Source: Saprospiraceae bacterium (lineage in GTDB: Bacteria > Bacteroidota > Bacteroidia > Chitinophagales > Saprospiraceae). From it: a DNA stretch of 64,000 nt. This document shows positions 9,177-16,988 of this stretch, in pieces. Both the position numbers and the translations under genes were made by a program. Each line of letters opens with the position of its first letter. Position 1 is the stretch's first letter. Below the pieces are notes generated by a model. That model saw only the letters and a list, made by a program, of their open reading frames with translations. It had not been told where the DNA came from and searched no databases. Where the stretch lies: NCBI GenBank assembly GCA_041392805.1, contig JAWKLJ010000001.1, forward strand, positions 3,534,001 through 3,598,000, written 5' to 3'.

Positions 9177-9206
9177 TTAAATAATTAAGAAGGGACAATT
9201 ATTTAA
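9177..9206 (+). other. AT-rich hairpin in the batC to batD-like spacer
   Basis: The 221-bp spacer 9106-9326 is the longest gap in the Bat operon. It holds a perfect 10-bp inverted repeat, TTAAATAATT at 9177-9186 and its complement at 9197-9206, extended outward by AGTGCTT and AAGCACT. There is no T-run after it, so it is not a standard terminator. It may stabilise the upstream mRNA or mark an internal processing site. Confidence 0.4.
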
Positions 9207-9326
9207 AGCACTGAAAATCAAAACCTAAACATTTGTGAAAATTCGTGTCAATTCGTGGCTAACCTTAAAGTTGAGCCACAAATTAGCACCAATTATTTAC
9301 GTCACCCTTCATTAAAAATTTCTGCT

Positions 9327-9917
9327 ATGAAAAAATTATCATTACTTTTTTTGTCGCTTCTTTTAAGTTATCAAGTCGGATTAAGCCAAGAAAACACGAA
9401 GTTTACTGTGAAAGTGAGTATGGATTCTATCCTTTTCGGGAACTATTTCCAAGTCGTTTTTAGCCTCGAAAATGCTAAAGGGGAAGACTTCCAGGCACCA
9501 CCATTCGAAGAATTTAACGTTATCAGTGGCCCTAATTTTTCCTCCAGTTTTAGTATGATTAATGGCGATGTGACCCAAAGTGTATCCTACACCTTTTATT
9601 TAGAACCTAAAGAAATTGGTAATTACTATATCGAACCTGCTAGTATCAAGGTGGAGGAAGGTACCCTGGCAACAGACCCCATCGAAATTATGGTAGTGCC
9701 TAACCCTGAAGGCATCAAACAAACACCCCCAACCCAAAATCGCATGAATGACCTTTGGCAAGGATTTGGAGATAGTCATATGCCTAGTCTTCGCGATTTT
9801 CAATTAGACTTTAGTGATCCGCTTTTTACGCCGTCTCCTCGGGATCCCAATAAATCGGAGACGCCTAAAAAGGAAGAGACGACCAAGAAGAAAAAGCGGA
9901 AAATATATAAAATTTGA
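9327..9917 (+). CDS. single-domain BatD-like secreted protein
   Basis: A 196-residue protein starting at ATG 9327, chosen because it places a signal peptide (MKKLSLLFLSLLLSYQVGLS) at the N-terminus; an in-frame start at 9255 would add 24 unlikely residues. The mature part is one BatD-type beta domain: 'FGNYFQVVFSLENAKGEDFQ', 'FNVISGPN' and 'FYLEPKEIGNYYIEPASIKV' match the first domain of the adjacent BatD ('LRSYFDITFTLYDSDGKNFQ', 'FTVISGPS', 'YTLQPKQIGTFTIDKAKITV'). It lacks the later BatD domains and the membrane helix and ends in a lysine-rich tail (KKEETTKKKKRKIYKI). It is 41 bp before batD. It may be an internal duplicate of the BatD N-terminus acting as a soluble partner. Confidence 0.82.
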   Translation: MKKLSLLFLSLLLSYQVGLSQENTKFTVKVSMDSILFGNYFQVVFSLENAKGEDFQAPPFEEFNVISGPNFSSSFSMINGDVTQSVSYTFYLEPKEIGNYYIEPASIKVEEGTLATDPIEIMVVPNPEGIKQTPPTQNRMNDLWQGFGDSHMPSLRDFQLDFSDPLFTPSPRDPNKSETPKKEETTKKKKRKIYKI

Positions 9918-9958
9918 TTTTCACCCACAACGATCTCTAACGGATGATTTAAAGTAAG

Positions 9959-11740
9959 ATGAGCTATAATTGCACCAACCTTTTTGACCGTCTTTTTAGT
10001 TTATACACCTTATCAAGGTATGCTTTGGTGGGTTTTGCCCTATCGCTTTTGCTTTTATCCCCCCAAATGGCAAAGGCACAACGTTTTGAGGCTTATGCGG
10101 ATGCGAAACAGGTCTTGTTGCGAAGCTATTTTGATATAACTTTTACCCTATACGATAGTGATGGCAAAAATTTCCAGCCCCCCGCCTTTACCAATTTTAC
10201 GGTTATTTCCGGACCATCCCAATCAGTGAGCACAACGATCATTAATGGGCGAATGTCCAAAGAATTGGGAATAACCTATACCCTCCAACCCAAACAAATA
10301 GGAACCTTTACCATCGACAAAGCCAAAATTACAGTAGGGAATAAAACCATAGAGACCAAGCCAATTAGTATCAAGGTCGTAGAAGGAAATGGTAATAATG
10401 ATGCCCAGGAAAATGTCTACATAGAAGCCATTCCCAGTACCACCGATGTTTGGGTTGGCCAACAAATTATCTTGGATTATAAACTATATACCTCGGTTCA
10501 GATAGAAACCCATAATGTGATTTCCGAATCGGATTACCAGGGTTTTTATGCGCAGGATATCCGGCGTTATGACAGCAGGGTCGTCCGCGAGGTCATCAAA
10601 GGCTCCCAGTACGCCACGAAGGTTTTTAAACGCCTCGCCCTTTTCCCTCAGCAAACGGGCAACCTAACGATTGAGCCACTCAATGTACAATTAGGTGCAG
10701 TCGTCGATGACAATAATCAAAGAAGAAGTTTTTTCTTTAGCCGCCAAATTCGACGTATTCCGGCCAGCACTGCCCCCATTATATTCAATGTAAAACCCCT
10801 ACCTTCCAATGCACCTGCTTCTTTTACCGGCGCCGTTGGCCATTTTGAAGTGAGCACTAGCATCAACCGCAATACCATTACAACCGACGACGCATTATCC
10901 GTTGTGATCAGTATCCGTGGTAATGGTGATATCAAACGCATCCAGGCACCTAACCTTGAGTTCCCCGAAGTGTTTGAAGTATATGACCCTAAGATTCTAA
11001 AAGAAAACAGCTTTGAAAATATAGGTGAACTCTACGGAGAAAAAGAAATTGAATATTTGCTGGTCCCTAAAACGCCTGGCCAATACGAACTCACCCCTGA
11101 ATTCACCTATTTCAACCCCGATAGCGCCAAATACATCACTTTTAAGGAAAACACCTTTTTTATTAATGTAAGGCAAGGGACACAGCAAAAAGCCGCTGAA
11201 TTAGCCCCCATTGAAAAAGAAAAAGAAAGGGATATTGAATACATCAAAACCACGGCAACATTTGATAAAGCCGAAAGTTATTTTTTGGGATCAAGCCTTT
11301 TTTGGATTTTTTCTGTATTGCCCTTACTACTCCTGGGAGGAGCATTTGCCTATAAGCAAATGAAGGCCAAAAACGAGTCTTTAGACCCCGCCATTCTCCG
11401 CAAACGGCGCGCCCGCAAAGCCGCCCAGAAACGATTGGAAACCGCTCATGCCCACCTCCAAGCAAAACAAAGCAAAGCCTTTTATGACGAGGTGTCCCGG
11501 GCAATGCTTGATTATGTCTGCGACAAACTGCAAATCCCCCGCTCCGAATTGACCAAGGACAATGTCCGCGAACGTCTTCATGCGCTCCAAGTCGCCGATT
11601 CAGAGATCGAACGCTTTATGAAAACCATCCAAACTTGCGAAATGGCCCTTTATGCAGGCATGGACAATACCTCGGCTATGCAAGAAACCTATGAACAGAC
11701 AGTCGATCTTTTGGCTACCGTGGAGGCCTCTATGAAGTAA
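9959..11740 (+). CDS. batD: BatD-family protein (oxygen tolerance), last gene of the Bat operon
   Basis: A 593-residue BatD. A long N-terminal signal segment ends near residue 41 (MAKAQ). Tandem beta domains follow: the first has 'FTVISGPSQSVSTTIINGR' and the second 'EAIPSTTDVWVGQQIILDY'. A transmembrane helix is at about 443-467 (SLFWIFSVLPLLLLGGAFAY), and the cytoplasmic tail is helical and basic (RKRRARKAAQKRLE). Domain order and length match BatD. The extracytoplasmic domains probably contact the vWA domains of BatA/BatB. No batE (TPR plus SH3) follows; the next gene is convergent. No terminator hairpin is evident in the 95-bp spacer after it. Confidence 0.93.
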   Translation: MSYNCTNLFDRLFSLYTLSRYALVGFALSLLLLSPQMAKAQRFEAYADAKQVLLRSYFDITFTLYDSDGKNFQPPAFTNFTVISGPSQSVSTTIINGRMSKELGITYTLQPKQIGTFTIDKAKITVGNKTIETKPISIKVVEGNGNNDAQENVYIEAIPSTTDVWVGQQIILDYKLYTSVQIETHNVISESDYQGFYAQDIRRYDSRVVREVIKGSQYATKVFKRLALFPQQTGNLTIEPLNVQLGAVVDDNNQRRSFFFSRQIRRIPASTAPIIFNVKPLPSNAPASFTGAVGHFEVSTSINRNTITTDDALSVVISIRGNGDIKRIQAPNLEFPEVFEVYDPKILKENSFENIGELYGEKEIEYLLVPKTPGQYELTPEFTYFNPDSAKYITFKENTFFINVRQGTQQKAAELAPIEKEKERDIEYIKTTATFDKAESYFLGSSLFWIFSVLPLLLLGGAFAYKQMKAKNESLDPAILRKRRARKAAQKRLETAHAHLQAKQSKAFYDEVSRAMLDYVCDKLQIPRSELTKDNVRERLHALQVADSEIERFMKTIQTCEMALYAGMDNTSAMQETYEQTVDLLATVEASMK

Positions 11741-11835
11741 CACTAATGGGGAAAACGGCTATAATGTAGATTAAAAAACCCAAATTACAGCAAAGTCCCC
11801 ATATGGCTAATCATTTCCCCCCTAAGCTATTAAAA

Positions 11836-13020
11836 TTATTTTAGCTTAAATCCTTTTTGCTTGGCCACGCCTTCGAACGACTGCAAGACAGAATTTTTCA
11901 GGGATTGGGACTGAGCAATGCCGTTTTCTGCACTTATTTTAGCGATACTACTTTGCCGTTTTGCGTTTAGCAAATTGATTTTACTGGAAATAAGGTCTCT
12001 CTCTGTTTTACAAGCAGCTATTTTTGCCTTTAATTCTTCTTTAGAAAGCTCACCAAACGCACCCGTTAACTCCAGTTTACGGCTAAGCAAAGTCGAGTCT
12101 TGCGCATAGGCATCTACTAAATCCCAGTGGGCATTTTCATAATTTCCGGATATTTTAAAAACGGCTCGATCCACTACGTTACTAAGGCTATATTGAAGGG
12201 CATTAACATCCTGATCCGCTTGCAGTTTGCATTTTTCCAGGCCCATTTGACCAAAAGGAATATATGTGCTGTTGAGTTGGTTATTTAGCCGGGCAATGTC
12301 TTGGTCGAAAGGAGTTTCAATGTAGGCGGTTGCTTCATTGTGGTCAATATTGGCGTAATGTCCACCTGTGAGCAAAGCCGCTTGTTGCCATCCCATCCGC
12401 ATACCTTCTATCGAAGGGCCGCAGAAAATAGTATTCACCATTATGTCTTTTTCTTTAGCGGCCTTACAGGCGACCTTAAAGGCCAGTGGGCCTTGGTCGA
12501 ACCCTTCATTCCCTGCAATATAAATAAGGCGCAAATTATTGGGATGATTACTCCAGGGCAAATCCTCTAAGGCATTGCTAATGGCTTTTCCGCAATATTC
12601 TTCCCCGCCATTCGTACGCAATTGAAAAAGTGCATCAGAAACAGCATCCATATCATTGGTAAAAGTCAAAACTTGTTCAATATAATCGGCAGAGGAAGGA
12701 ATACCATCATTGCCATATTGATACAATGCAATTTCAATCCTCGGTCCCTGGTTGTTTTTCTCAGTTTGGACCAATTGATTTAAAATTTGCCACAATTGCG
12801 ATTTGGCTTGCTCGATGAGTCCATCCATCGAACCACTGGTGTCCAATAACAGCGCTACCTGGATAAGATTGTCAGCCGAATCAACCAATTGATGAATGGC
12901 CGAGTCTGGTTTTTTAAGCCATTTGGTAAAAGCTACAATGGACTTAAACTGTACCAGACAACCAATAAGGACAAGGAAAAACAAGGGGCTCCATCTTTTG
13001 ATGGACGTAGGAATTTTCAT
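11836..13020 (-). CDS. secreted vWA-domain protein
   Basis: A 394-residue vWA protein read from ATG 13020, where a signal-anchor begins (MKIPTSIKRWSPLFFLVLIG); an upstream in-frame ATG at 13050 would add ten residues without improving it. The vWA domain spans about residues 50-250, with MIDAS D-T-S-G-S in 'ALLLDTSGSMDGLIEQAKSQ' and 'RTNGGEEYCGKAI' downstream. The C-terminal 120 residues are helical and K/E/L-rich, with possible coiled coil. A vWA protein of this kind with 'AGNEGFDQG' and 'NTIFCGP' motifs is common in Bacteroidota and has no assigned function. It converges on the Bat operon, so co-regulation is not implied by direction. Confidence 0.85.
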   Translation of the reverse strand: MKIPTSIKRWSPLFFLVLIGCLVQFKSIVAFTKWLKKPDSAIHQLVDSADNLIQVALLLDTSGSMDGLIEQAKSQLWQILNQLVQTEKNNQGPRIEIALYQYGNDGIPSSADYIEQVLTFTNDMDAVSDALFQLRTNGGEEYCGKAISNALEDLPWSNHPNNLRLIYIAGNEGFDQGPLAFKVACKAAKEKDIMVNTIFCGPSIEGMRMGWQQAALLTGGHYANIDHNEATAYIETPFDQDIARLNNQLNSTYIPFGQMGLEKCKLQADQDVNALQYSLSNVVDRAVFKISGNYENAHWDLVDAYAQDSTLLSRKLELTGAFGELSKEELKAKIAACKTERDLISSKINLLNAKRQSSIAKISAENGIAQSQSLKNSVLQSFEGVAKQKGFKLK

Positions 13021-13164
13021 AATAATGGTGTTTTTAGTTTGAGTAAACAATATTCAAGGAAAAAAAGAAAAGAAAAAATAATGCCTTTAGGAAGGCACCT
13101 AATCTTGACATGAACAGACCGTTTCACTTTATGAAATAGCCAAAATCTGGCTTTTTCGGTTAAA

Positions 13165-13192
13165 TTGGTTTGAGAAAAGAGTCTTATCTTTG
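13165..13192 (+). promoter_or_regulatory. Bacteroidota-type promoter for the TPR sensor kinase operon
   Basis: TATCTTTG at 13185-13192 matches the -7 consensus TAnnTTTG. TTG at 13165-13167 could be the -33 element, 17 bp upstream. The -7 box lies 30 bp before the TTG start at 13223. Confidence 0.5.
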
Positions 13193-13222
13193 AAGACCTG
13201 AGCAATTCAACAAATAAAACAA

Positions 13223-15088
13223 TTGAAAAAAATAGGTTTTATATTATTTCTGTCACTTTTGACTTTTGTGCTAATAGGCCAACAAAAGGAGCAAGTTTAT
13301 CCTAAAGCATTGGAAAAGGCCGCATTGATTAGTGTTAAATCGCCAGAAAAAGCCATTGATATGGTCAAAGCGGTGATTTCGGAGAGTAAACAAAAGCGAG
13401 ATTGGTTGACAGAAGGGCAATCCTACTACCTGCTAGGCGATATTTATGAAAAAAACAACCAAAAAGACCTCGCCTTGTATCGGTACCAACAAGCCTTAAG
13501 TTTATTATCCTCAAACAGGGAAGATAAATGGGCAGCACTCACAAATTTCAAAATCGGGAATATCCATTTAGCCCTCAATCAGGAAAATCAAGCGGCTAAT
13601 GCCTTTACCATTTGTAAAGACCTCACCACGAGTGAGGACTTGAAAATCCAGTGCCAGGAAGGTTTAGCTGATGTCGCCGTTTTACTGGGGGATTTTCAAC
13701 AGGGTAAACAGCTTTATAACCTGACAGAGGGCTACTATCAACGCTCGACCGACACCTTGTCGATGGCCCGCGTAAACGCTAAAAAAGCAGAGTTATTTAT
13801 ATTTTCTGGAGATGTTGACCAGGCTACCCAATCCTTTAACAATTCAATTAATGCTTTATCTTCTACCAAGCTGGCCCCTAGAGATTATACCCCCTTTGAT
13901 AAAATAAATCGTTTACTACTAGATAGTAGCAAAACCGACCTAAAAAGAATTGAGCTACGCCAATTCAACCTAAACAACAAATCCCGCTTCCAACTACCTG
14001 CGGAATCTTTAATAGAAGAACAACTGGCCCTGGCAGCGCTTTATCGCAATACAGGAAAAACAACAGCTTTAGAGCAATCTATCCAAGCCGCTAAGGGCCT
14101 CCTGGACGAAACTATTGACGCTGAATATAGAGCGAAGGTTTTTCAATTGGCCTCTGAATGGAGTTTGGAGAAGGGAGACCTGATCAATGCCAGAAAAGAC
14201 TACCAGCAATACCTTGCGGAGAATGAAAAAGTCATCCGTCAAAAAGAAGCGGAACTAAACCAGCAAATTGCCATTATCCGCAACCAGGGCTCGGTAGACA
14301 TCGCCGCCAAGGAGGTGGACCTGGCCATGAAAGACCGGGAACTATTGCAAAACCAAATGTACACCCAAAACATCATTATTATCAGTTTGGGTATACTATT
14401 ACTGGCTGCGGTGATTTCGCTTATCCTGATCCTCCGAAGTGTTCGCGCACGAAAACGAGCCAATGAATTACTCCAATTGAGGTCACTGCGAACGCAAATG
14501 AACCCTCATTTTATTTTTAATGCCCTAAATAGTGTCAACAACTTCATTTCTCAGCATGACGAACGTGCCGCCAATAAATTTCTGGCTGATTTTTCTAAAC
14601 TCATGCGCATGGTATTGGATTTTAGTCAGCGCGATTTTATCACTTTTGAGGAAGAAACCCAGCTTTTGCAGCTTTACCTCAAGTTGGAACAGCTTCGTTT
14701 TCGCGACAAATTTGAGTATCAATTTGAACAGGACCCGGCCACGGATACCAGCATAGAAATCCCGCCTATGCTCATTCAGCCCTTTATTGAAAATGCGGTT
14801 TGGCATGGCCTTCGTTATAAAACGGAAAAAGGATTCCTAAAAGTGAGCATAAAAGCCGGAGAAAGATGTACCATCGTCGAAATAGCGGATGATGGCATCG
14901 GCCGACTTCGCTCCCAAGCCCTAAAAACCAAAAATCAAAACAATTACCAAAGCACCGGCCTCCGCAACGCCCAGGAACGGATCGCCCTGATCAATAAACT
15001 ATACAGCAAAAACTATCAATTAGACATCAAAGATTTTCAGGTGACGACGGATGCTGGCACCCTCGTATCCATACAAATACCCCATTGA
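13223..15088 (+). CDS. TPR-containing LytS-type sensor histidine kinase
   Basis: A 621-residue sensor kinase. The start is a TTG at 13223, which places a signal peptide (KKIGFILFLSLLTFVLIG) at the N-terminus. TPR repeats fill about residues 35-330 outside the membrane, a coiled coil follows (340-375), then one transmembrane helix at about 382-403. The cytoplasmic part is the His_kinase (PF06580) domain with H429 in 'RTQMNPHFIFNALNSV' and an ATPase domain with N-box 'IQPFIENAVWHG' and G-box 'DDGIGR'. Such kinases signal to LytTR regulators, and one overlaps its stop codon (TGATG). The signal sensed is unknown; TPR ectodomains suggest protein or peptide binding. Confidence 0.93.
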   Translation: MKKIGFILFLSLLTFVLIGQQKEQVYPKALEKAALISVKSPEKAIDMVKAVISESKQKRDWLTEGQSYYLLGDIYEKNNQKDLALYRYQQALSLLSSNREDKWAALTNFKIGNIHLALNQENQAANAFTICKDLTTSEDLKIQCQEGLADVAVLLGDFQQGKQLYNLTEGYYQRSTDTLSMARVNAKKAELFIFSGDVDQATQSFNNSINALSSTKLAPRDYTPFDKINRLLLDSSKTDLKRIELRQFNLNNKSRFQLPAESLIEEQLALAALYRNTGKTTALEQSIQAAKGLLDETIDAEYRAKVFQLASEWSLEKGDLINARKDYQQYLAENEKVIRQKEAELNQQIAIIRNQGSVDIAAKEVDLAMKDRELLQNQMYTQNIIIISLGILLLAAVISLILILRSVRARKRANELLQLRSLRTQMNPHFIFNALNSVNNFISQHDERAANKFLADFSKLMRMVLDFSQRDFITFEEETQLLQLYLKLEQLRFRDKFEYQFEQDPATDTSIEIPPMLIQPFIENAVWHGLRYKTEKGFLKVSIKAGERCTIVEIADDGIGRLRSQALKTKNQNNYQSTGLRNAQERIALINKLYSKNYQLDIKDFQVTTDAGTLVSIQIPH

Positions 15089-15840
15089 TGATGCAAAAAA
15101 TCAAATCCTTGATTGTTGATGACGAACAGGATAGCAGAGAAAGCCTCTTCCATTTCCTGACAAAATATTGTCCCGAAATAGAAGTAATCGGAAGCAGTAC
15201 TAATATCCAGGAAGCACGACAAGCCATTGGTATTCACCAGCCCAAGTTACTCTTTTTGGACATTGAAATGCCATACGGAAATGCCTTTGATCTTTTGGAA
15301 CAGCTGCCTGAGGTAGATTTTGAGATTGTTTTTATCACCGCTTTTAGTCAATATGCCGTGCAGGCTTTCAACCTCAGTGCTGCCCATTATTTGCTCAAGC
15401 CCATCGACATCGATGAATTGGTAACAGCTGTAGAAAAAGTCAAAAATCGCCTTCAAAAAATACACACCCTTAATTCCGCCAATATTTTAAAAGAAAACCT
15501 TTCCTATTTACAATCGCAACACCAAAAGGTGGTCCTCCCGCTACTCGATGGTTTTGAAGTTGTTCGGATGGCCGAAATCCTTTATTGCGAAGCCGACGAA
15601 AACTTCACCCACTTTTATTTCACCAATGGCAAAAAATCCTTGATTTGCCGCAAACTCAAGTTTTTCGATCAGTTGCTAAGTCTACATGGCTTTTGTCGAA
15701 TCCACCGTTCCTACCTCATTAATATGGAGTATGTTCAACGTTATGTTAAAGGTAAAGGAGGAACGGTCGTTCTTGAAAATGGTCAACAATTGCAAGTGGC
15801 GAATGCAAGGAAAAATGAGTTTTTGGAACGATTTATCTGA
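15088..15840 (+). CDS. LytTR-family response regulator
   Basis: A 250-residue regulator starting at ATG 15088, overlapping the kinase stop by one base; the TTG at 15085 is an unlikely start. The receiver domain has acidic residues D11/D12, phosphoacceptor D58 in 'LFLDIEMP', T/S in 'FITAFS' and K in 'YLLKPID'. The C-terminal LytTR DNA-binding domain shows 'ILYCEADENFTHFYF' and 'FCRIHRSYLINMEYV'. It is the cognate partner of the upstream kinase by overlap. LytTR regulators bind direct repeats upstream of target promoters; no target site was identified here. It ends 10 bp before a convergent gene, with no visible terminator. Confidence 0.95.
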   Translation: MMQKIKSLIVDDEQDSRESLFHFLTKYCPEIEVIGSSTNIQEARQAIGIHQPKLLFLDIEMPYGNAFDLLEQLPEVDFEIVFITAFSQYAVQAFNLSAAHYLLKPIDIDELVTAVEKVKNRLQKIHTLNSANILKENLSYLQSQHQKVVLPLLDGFEVVRMAEILYCEADENFTHFYFTNGKKSLICRKLKFFDQLLSLHGFCRIHRSYLINMEYVQRYVKGKGGTVVLENGQQLQVANARKNEFLERFI

Positions 15841-15850
15841 GGCTACACCC

Positions 15851-16405
15851 TCAACGCTCAATCTTTCCCTTATTCATATAGTCGACTACTAAGGCGAGCT
15901 GTTTCTCAAAAGCCTCCGACAATTCGGCATCTATGATACCCGCTTCAGGAGAAAAATGGAGATTAAAAGCAGGTAACGAAAATTGCGCAATAACAAAGCC
16001 CCCCATATGTGGCACACGTTTTTGAGCGACCTCTAATACCCCCATTCCTCCTCTGCGACCAGGCGACGTGCTCAGTAAAAACATCGGTTTATCAGCCCAT
16101 AAACTAGAAACCAAACGAGAGGTCCAGTCCATCAGGTTTTTAAAAGCAACAGTATAACTACCATTATGCTCAGCAAACGAAATGATGATCAAATCGTGAT
16201 CAGCTATCAGTGATTTAAAGGTATGGGCTTCGGCGGGAATGCCATTTTCACGCTCCTTGTCGATGCCATATAGCGGCATTTCAAAATCATTCAAATCAAT
16301 CAGGGTAAGGTCGTATCCCACAAATCGTTGGGCAACATAGGCAGCAAACTGCTGGTTAATGGAGCGGCGGCTATTACTGGCGCCAAAAGCGAGTATTTTA
16401 GGCAT
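15851..16405 (-). CDS. NADPH-dependent FMN reductase
   Basis: A 184-residue flavodoxin-like protein of the FMN_red family (PF03358). The phosphate-binding loop 'FGASNSRRSIN' is at residues 7-17, and the family motif 'SFAEHNGSYTVAFKNLMDW' near residues 77-95 corresponds to the 'PEYNGS..ALKN.IDW' signature. 'LSTSPGRRGG' near 112 is the third typical loop. Such enzymes reduce FMN, quinones or azo compounds with NADPH in the cytoplasm. It is 47 bp downstream of the SRPBCC gene on the same strand; the pair may be co-transcribed. The physiological substrate cannot be read from sequence. Confidence 0.92.
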   Translation of the reverse strand: MPKILAFGASNSRRSINQQFAAYVAQRFVGYDLTLIDLNDFEMPLYGIDKERENGIPAEAHTFKSLIADHDLIIISFAEHNGSYTVAFKNLMDWTSRLVSSLWADKPMFLLSTSPGRRGGMGVLEVAQKRVPHMGGFVIAQFSLPAFNLHFSPEAGIIDAELSEAFEKQLALVVDYMNKGKIER

Positions 16406-16452
16406 ATCATCAAGGCTAATGTTCGCCCAAATATACCAAAAAATGCTTAGGC

Positions 16453-16878
16453 TTACCCTTCTACCTTTGCCTTTATCGCCTTATTCCAACGCTGAAAAGC
16501 CAGCAAAGTATCTGTCTCGATTTTTCTAAGGATTAGCTTATGTAAGAGCCCTGTAAATTGTTCGCCATGAATAAGCTTGGTCTGCTGATTACCCATAGCT
16601 TCCAATATAAAATAGTGCCGACCTTTAAAAAGACCCAAAGGTAAGCTACCCCGCCATTCGAAGGCCTCGTTGGGTGCTACTTTGGTAACGATAGGCTTGA
16701 ATACCTGTGGTGTATCTTTGAGCACCATGGTGTTTCTTAGGCGGCTCCCCAGGATCGGCGCCCCTTCAATGGATACCATAAACGTGCTCCAACTCGGATA
16801 GGCCGCGAAATCTGTTAACACCTGCCACACCTGATTAGTAGATGCGTTGATGATGACTTCTGTTTTAATTTCTTTCAT
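16453..16878 (-). CDS. SRPBCC (polyketide cyclase/START-like) domain protein
   Basis: A 141-residue protein that fits the SRPBCC fold over its whole length: an N-terminal strand 'KTEVIINASTNQVWQVLTDF', then 'YPSWSTFMVSIEG' and a C-terminal helix 'LAFQRWNKAIKAKVEG'. Family members bind small hydrophobic ligands in a helix-grip cavity; no catalytic residues are defined. There is no signal peptide, so it is cytoplasmic. It sits upstream of the flavin reductase on the same strand and is divergent from the serine hydrolase. Function beyond ligand binding is unknown. Confidence 0.88.
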   Translation of the reverse strand: MKEIKTEVIINASTNQVWQVLTDFAAYPSWSTFMVSIEGAPILGSRLRNTMVLKDTPQVFKPIVTKVAPNEAFEWRGSLPLGLFKGRHYFILEAMGNQQTKLIHGEQFTGLLHKLILRKIETDTLLAFQRWNKAIKAKVEG

Positions 16879-16932
16879 TTTAGTCTATTTATTACAAATA
16901 TGCAGGCTTGTGGAAGTCAAATCCATTTACAA

Positions 16933-16963
16933 TTGTTAAGAAATCAAGAATTACTTATCTTCA
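16933..16963 (+). promoter_or_regulatory. probable promoter of the serine hydrolase
   Basis: TTG at 16933-16935 and TATCTTCA at 16956-16963 are spaced by 20 bp and resemble the -33/-7 elements, with two mismatches in the -7 box. The site is 26 bp before ATG 16989, which argues against the longer reading frame that starts at 16908. Confidence 0.4.
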
Positions 16964-16988
16964 TCAGGCTAAAATAACCTTAAACGTC

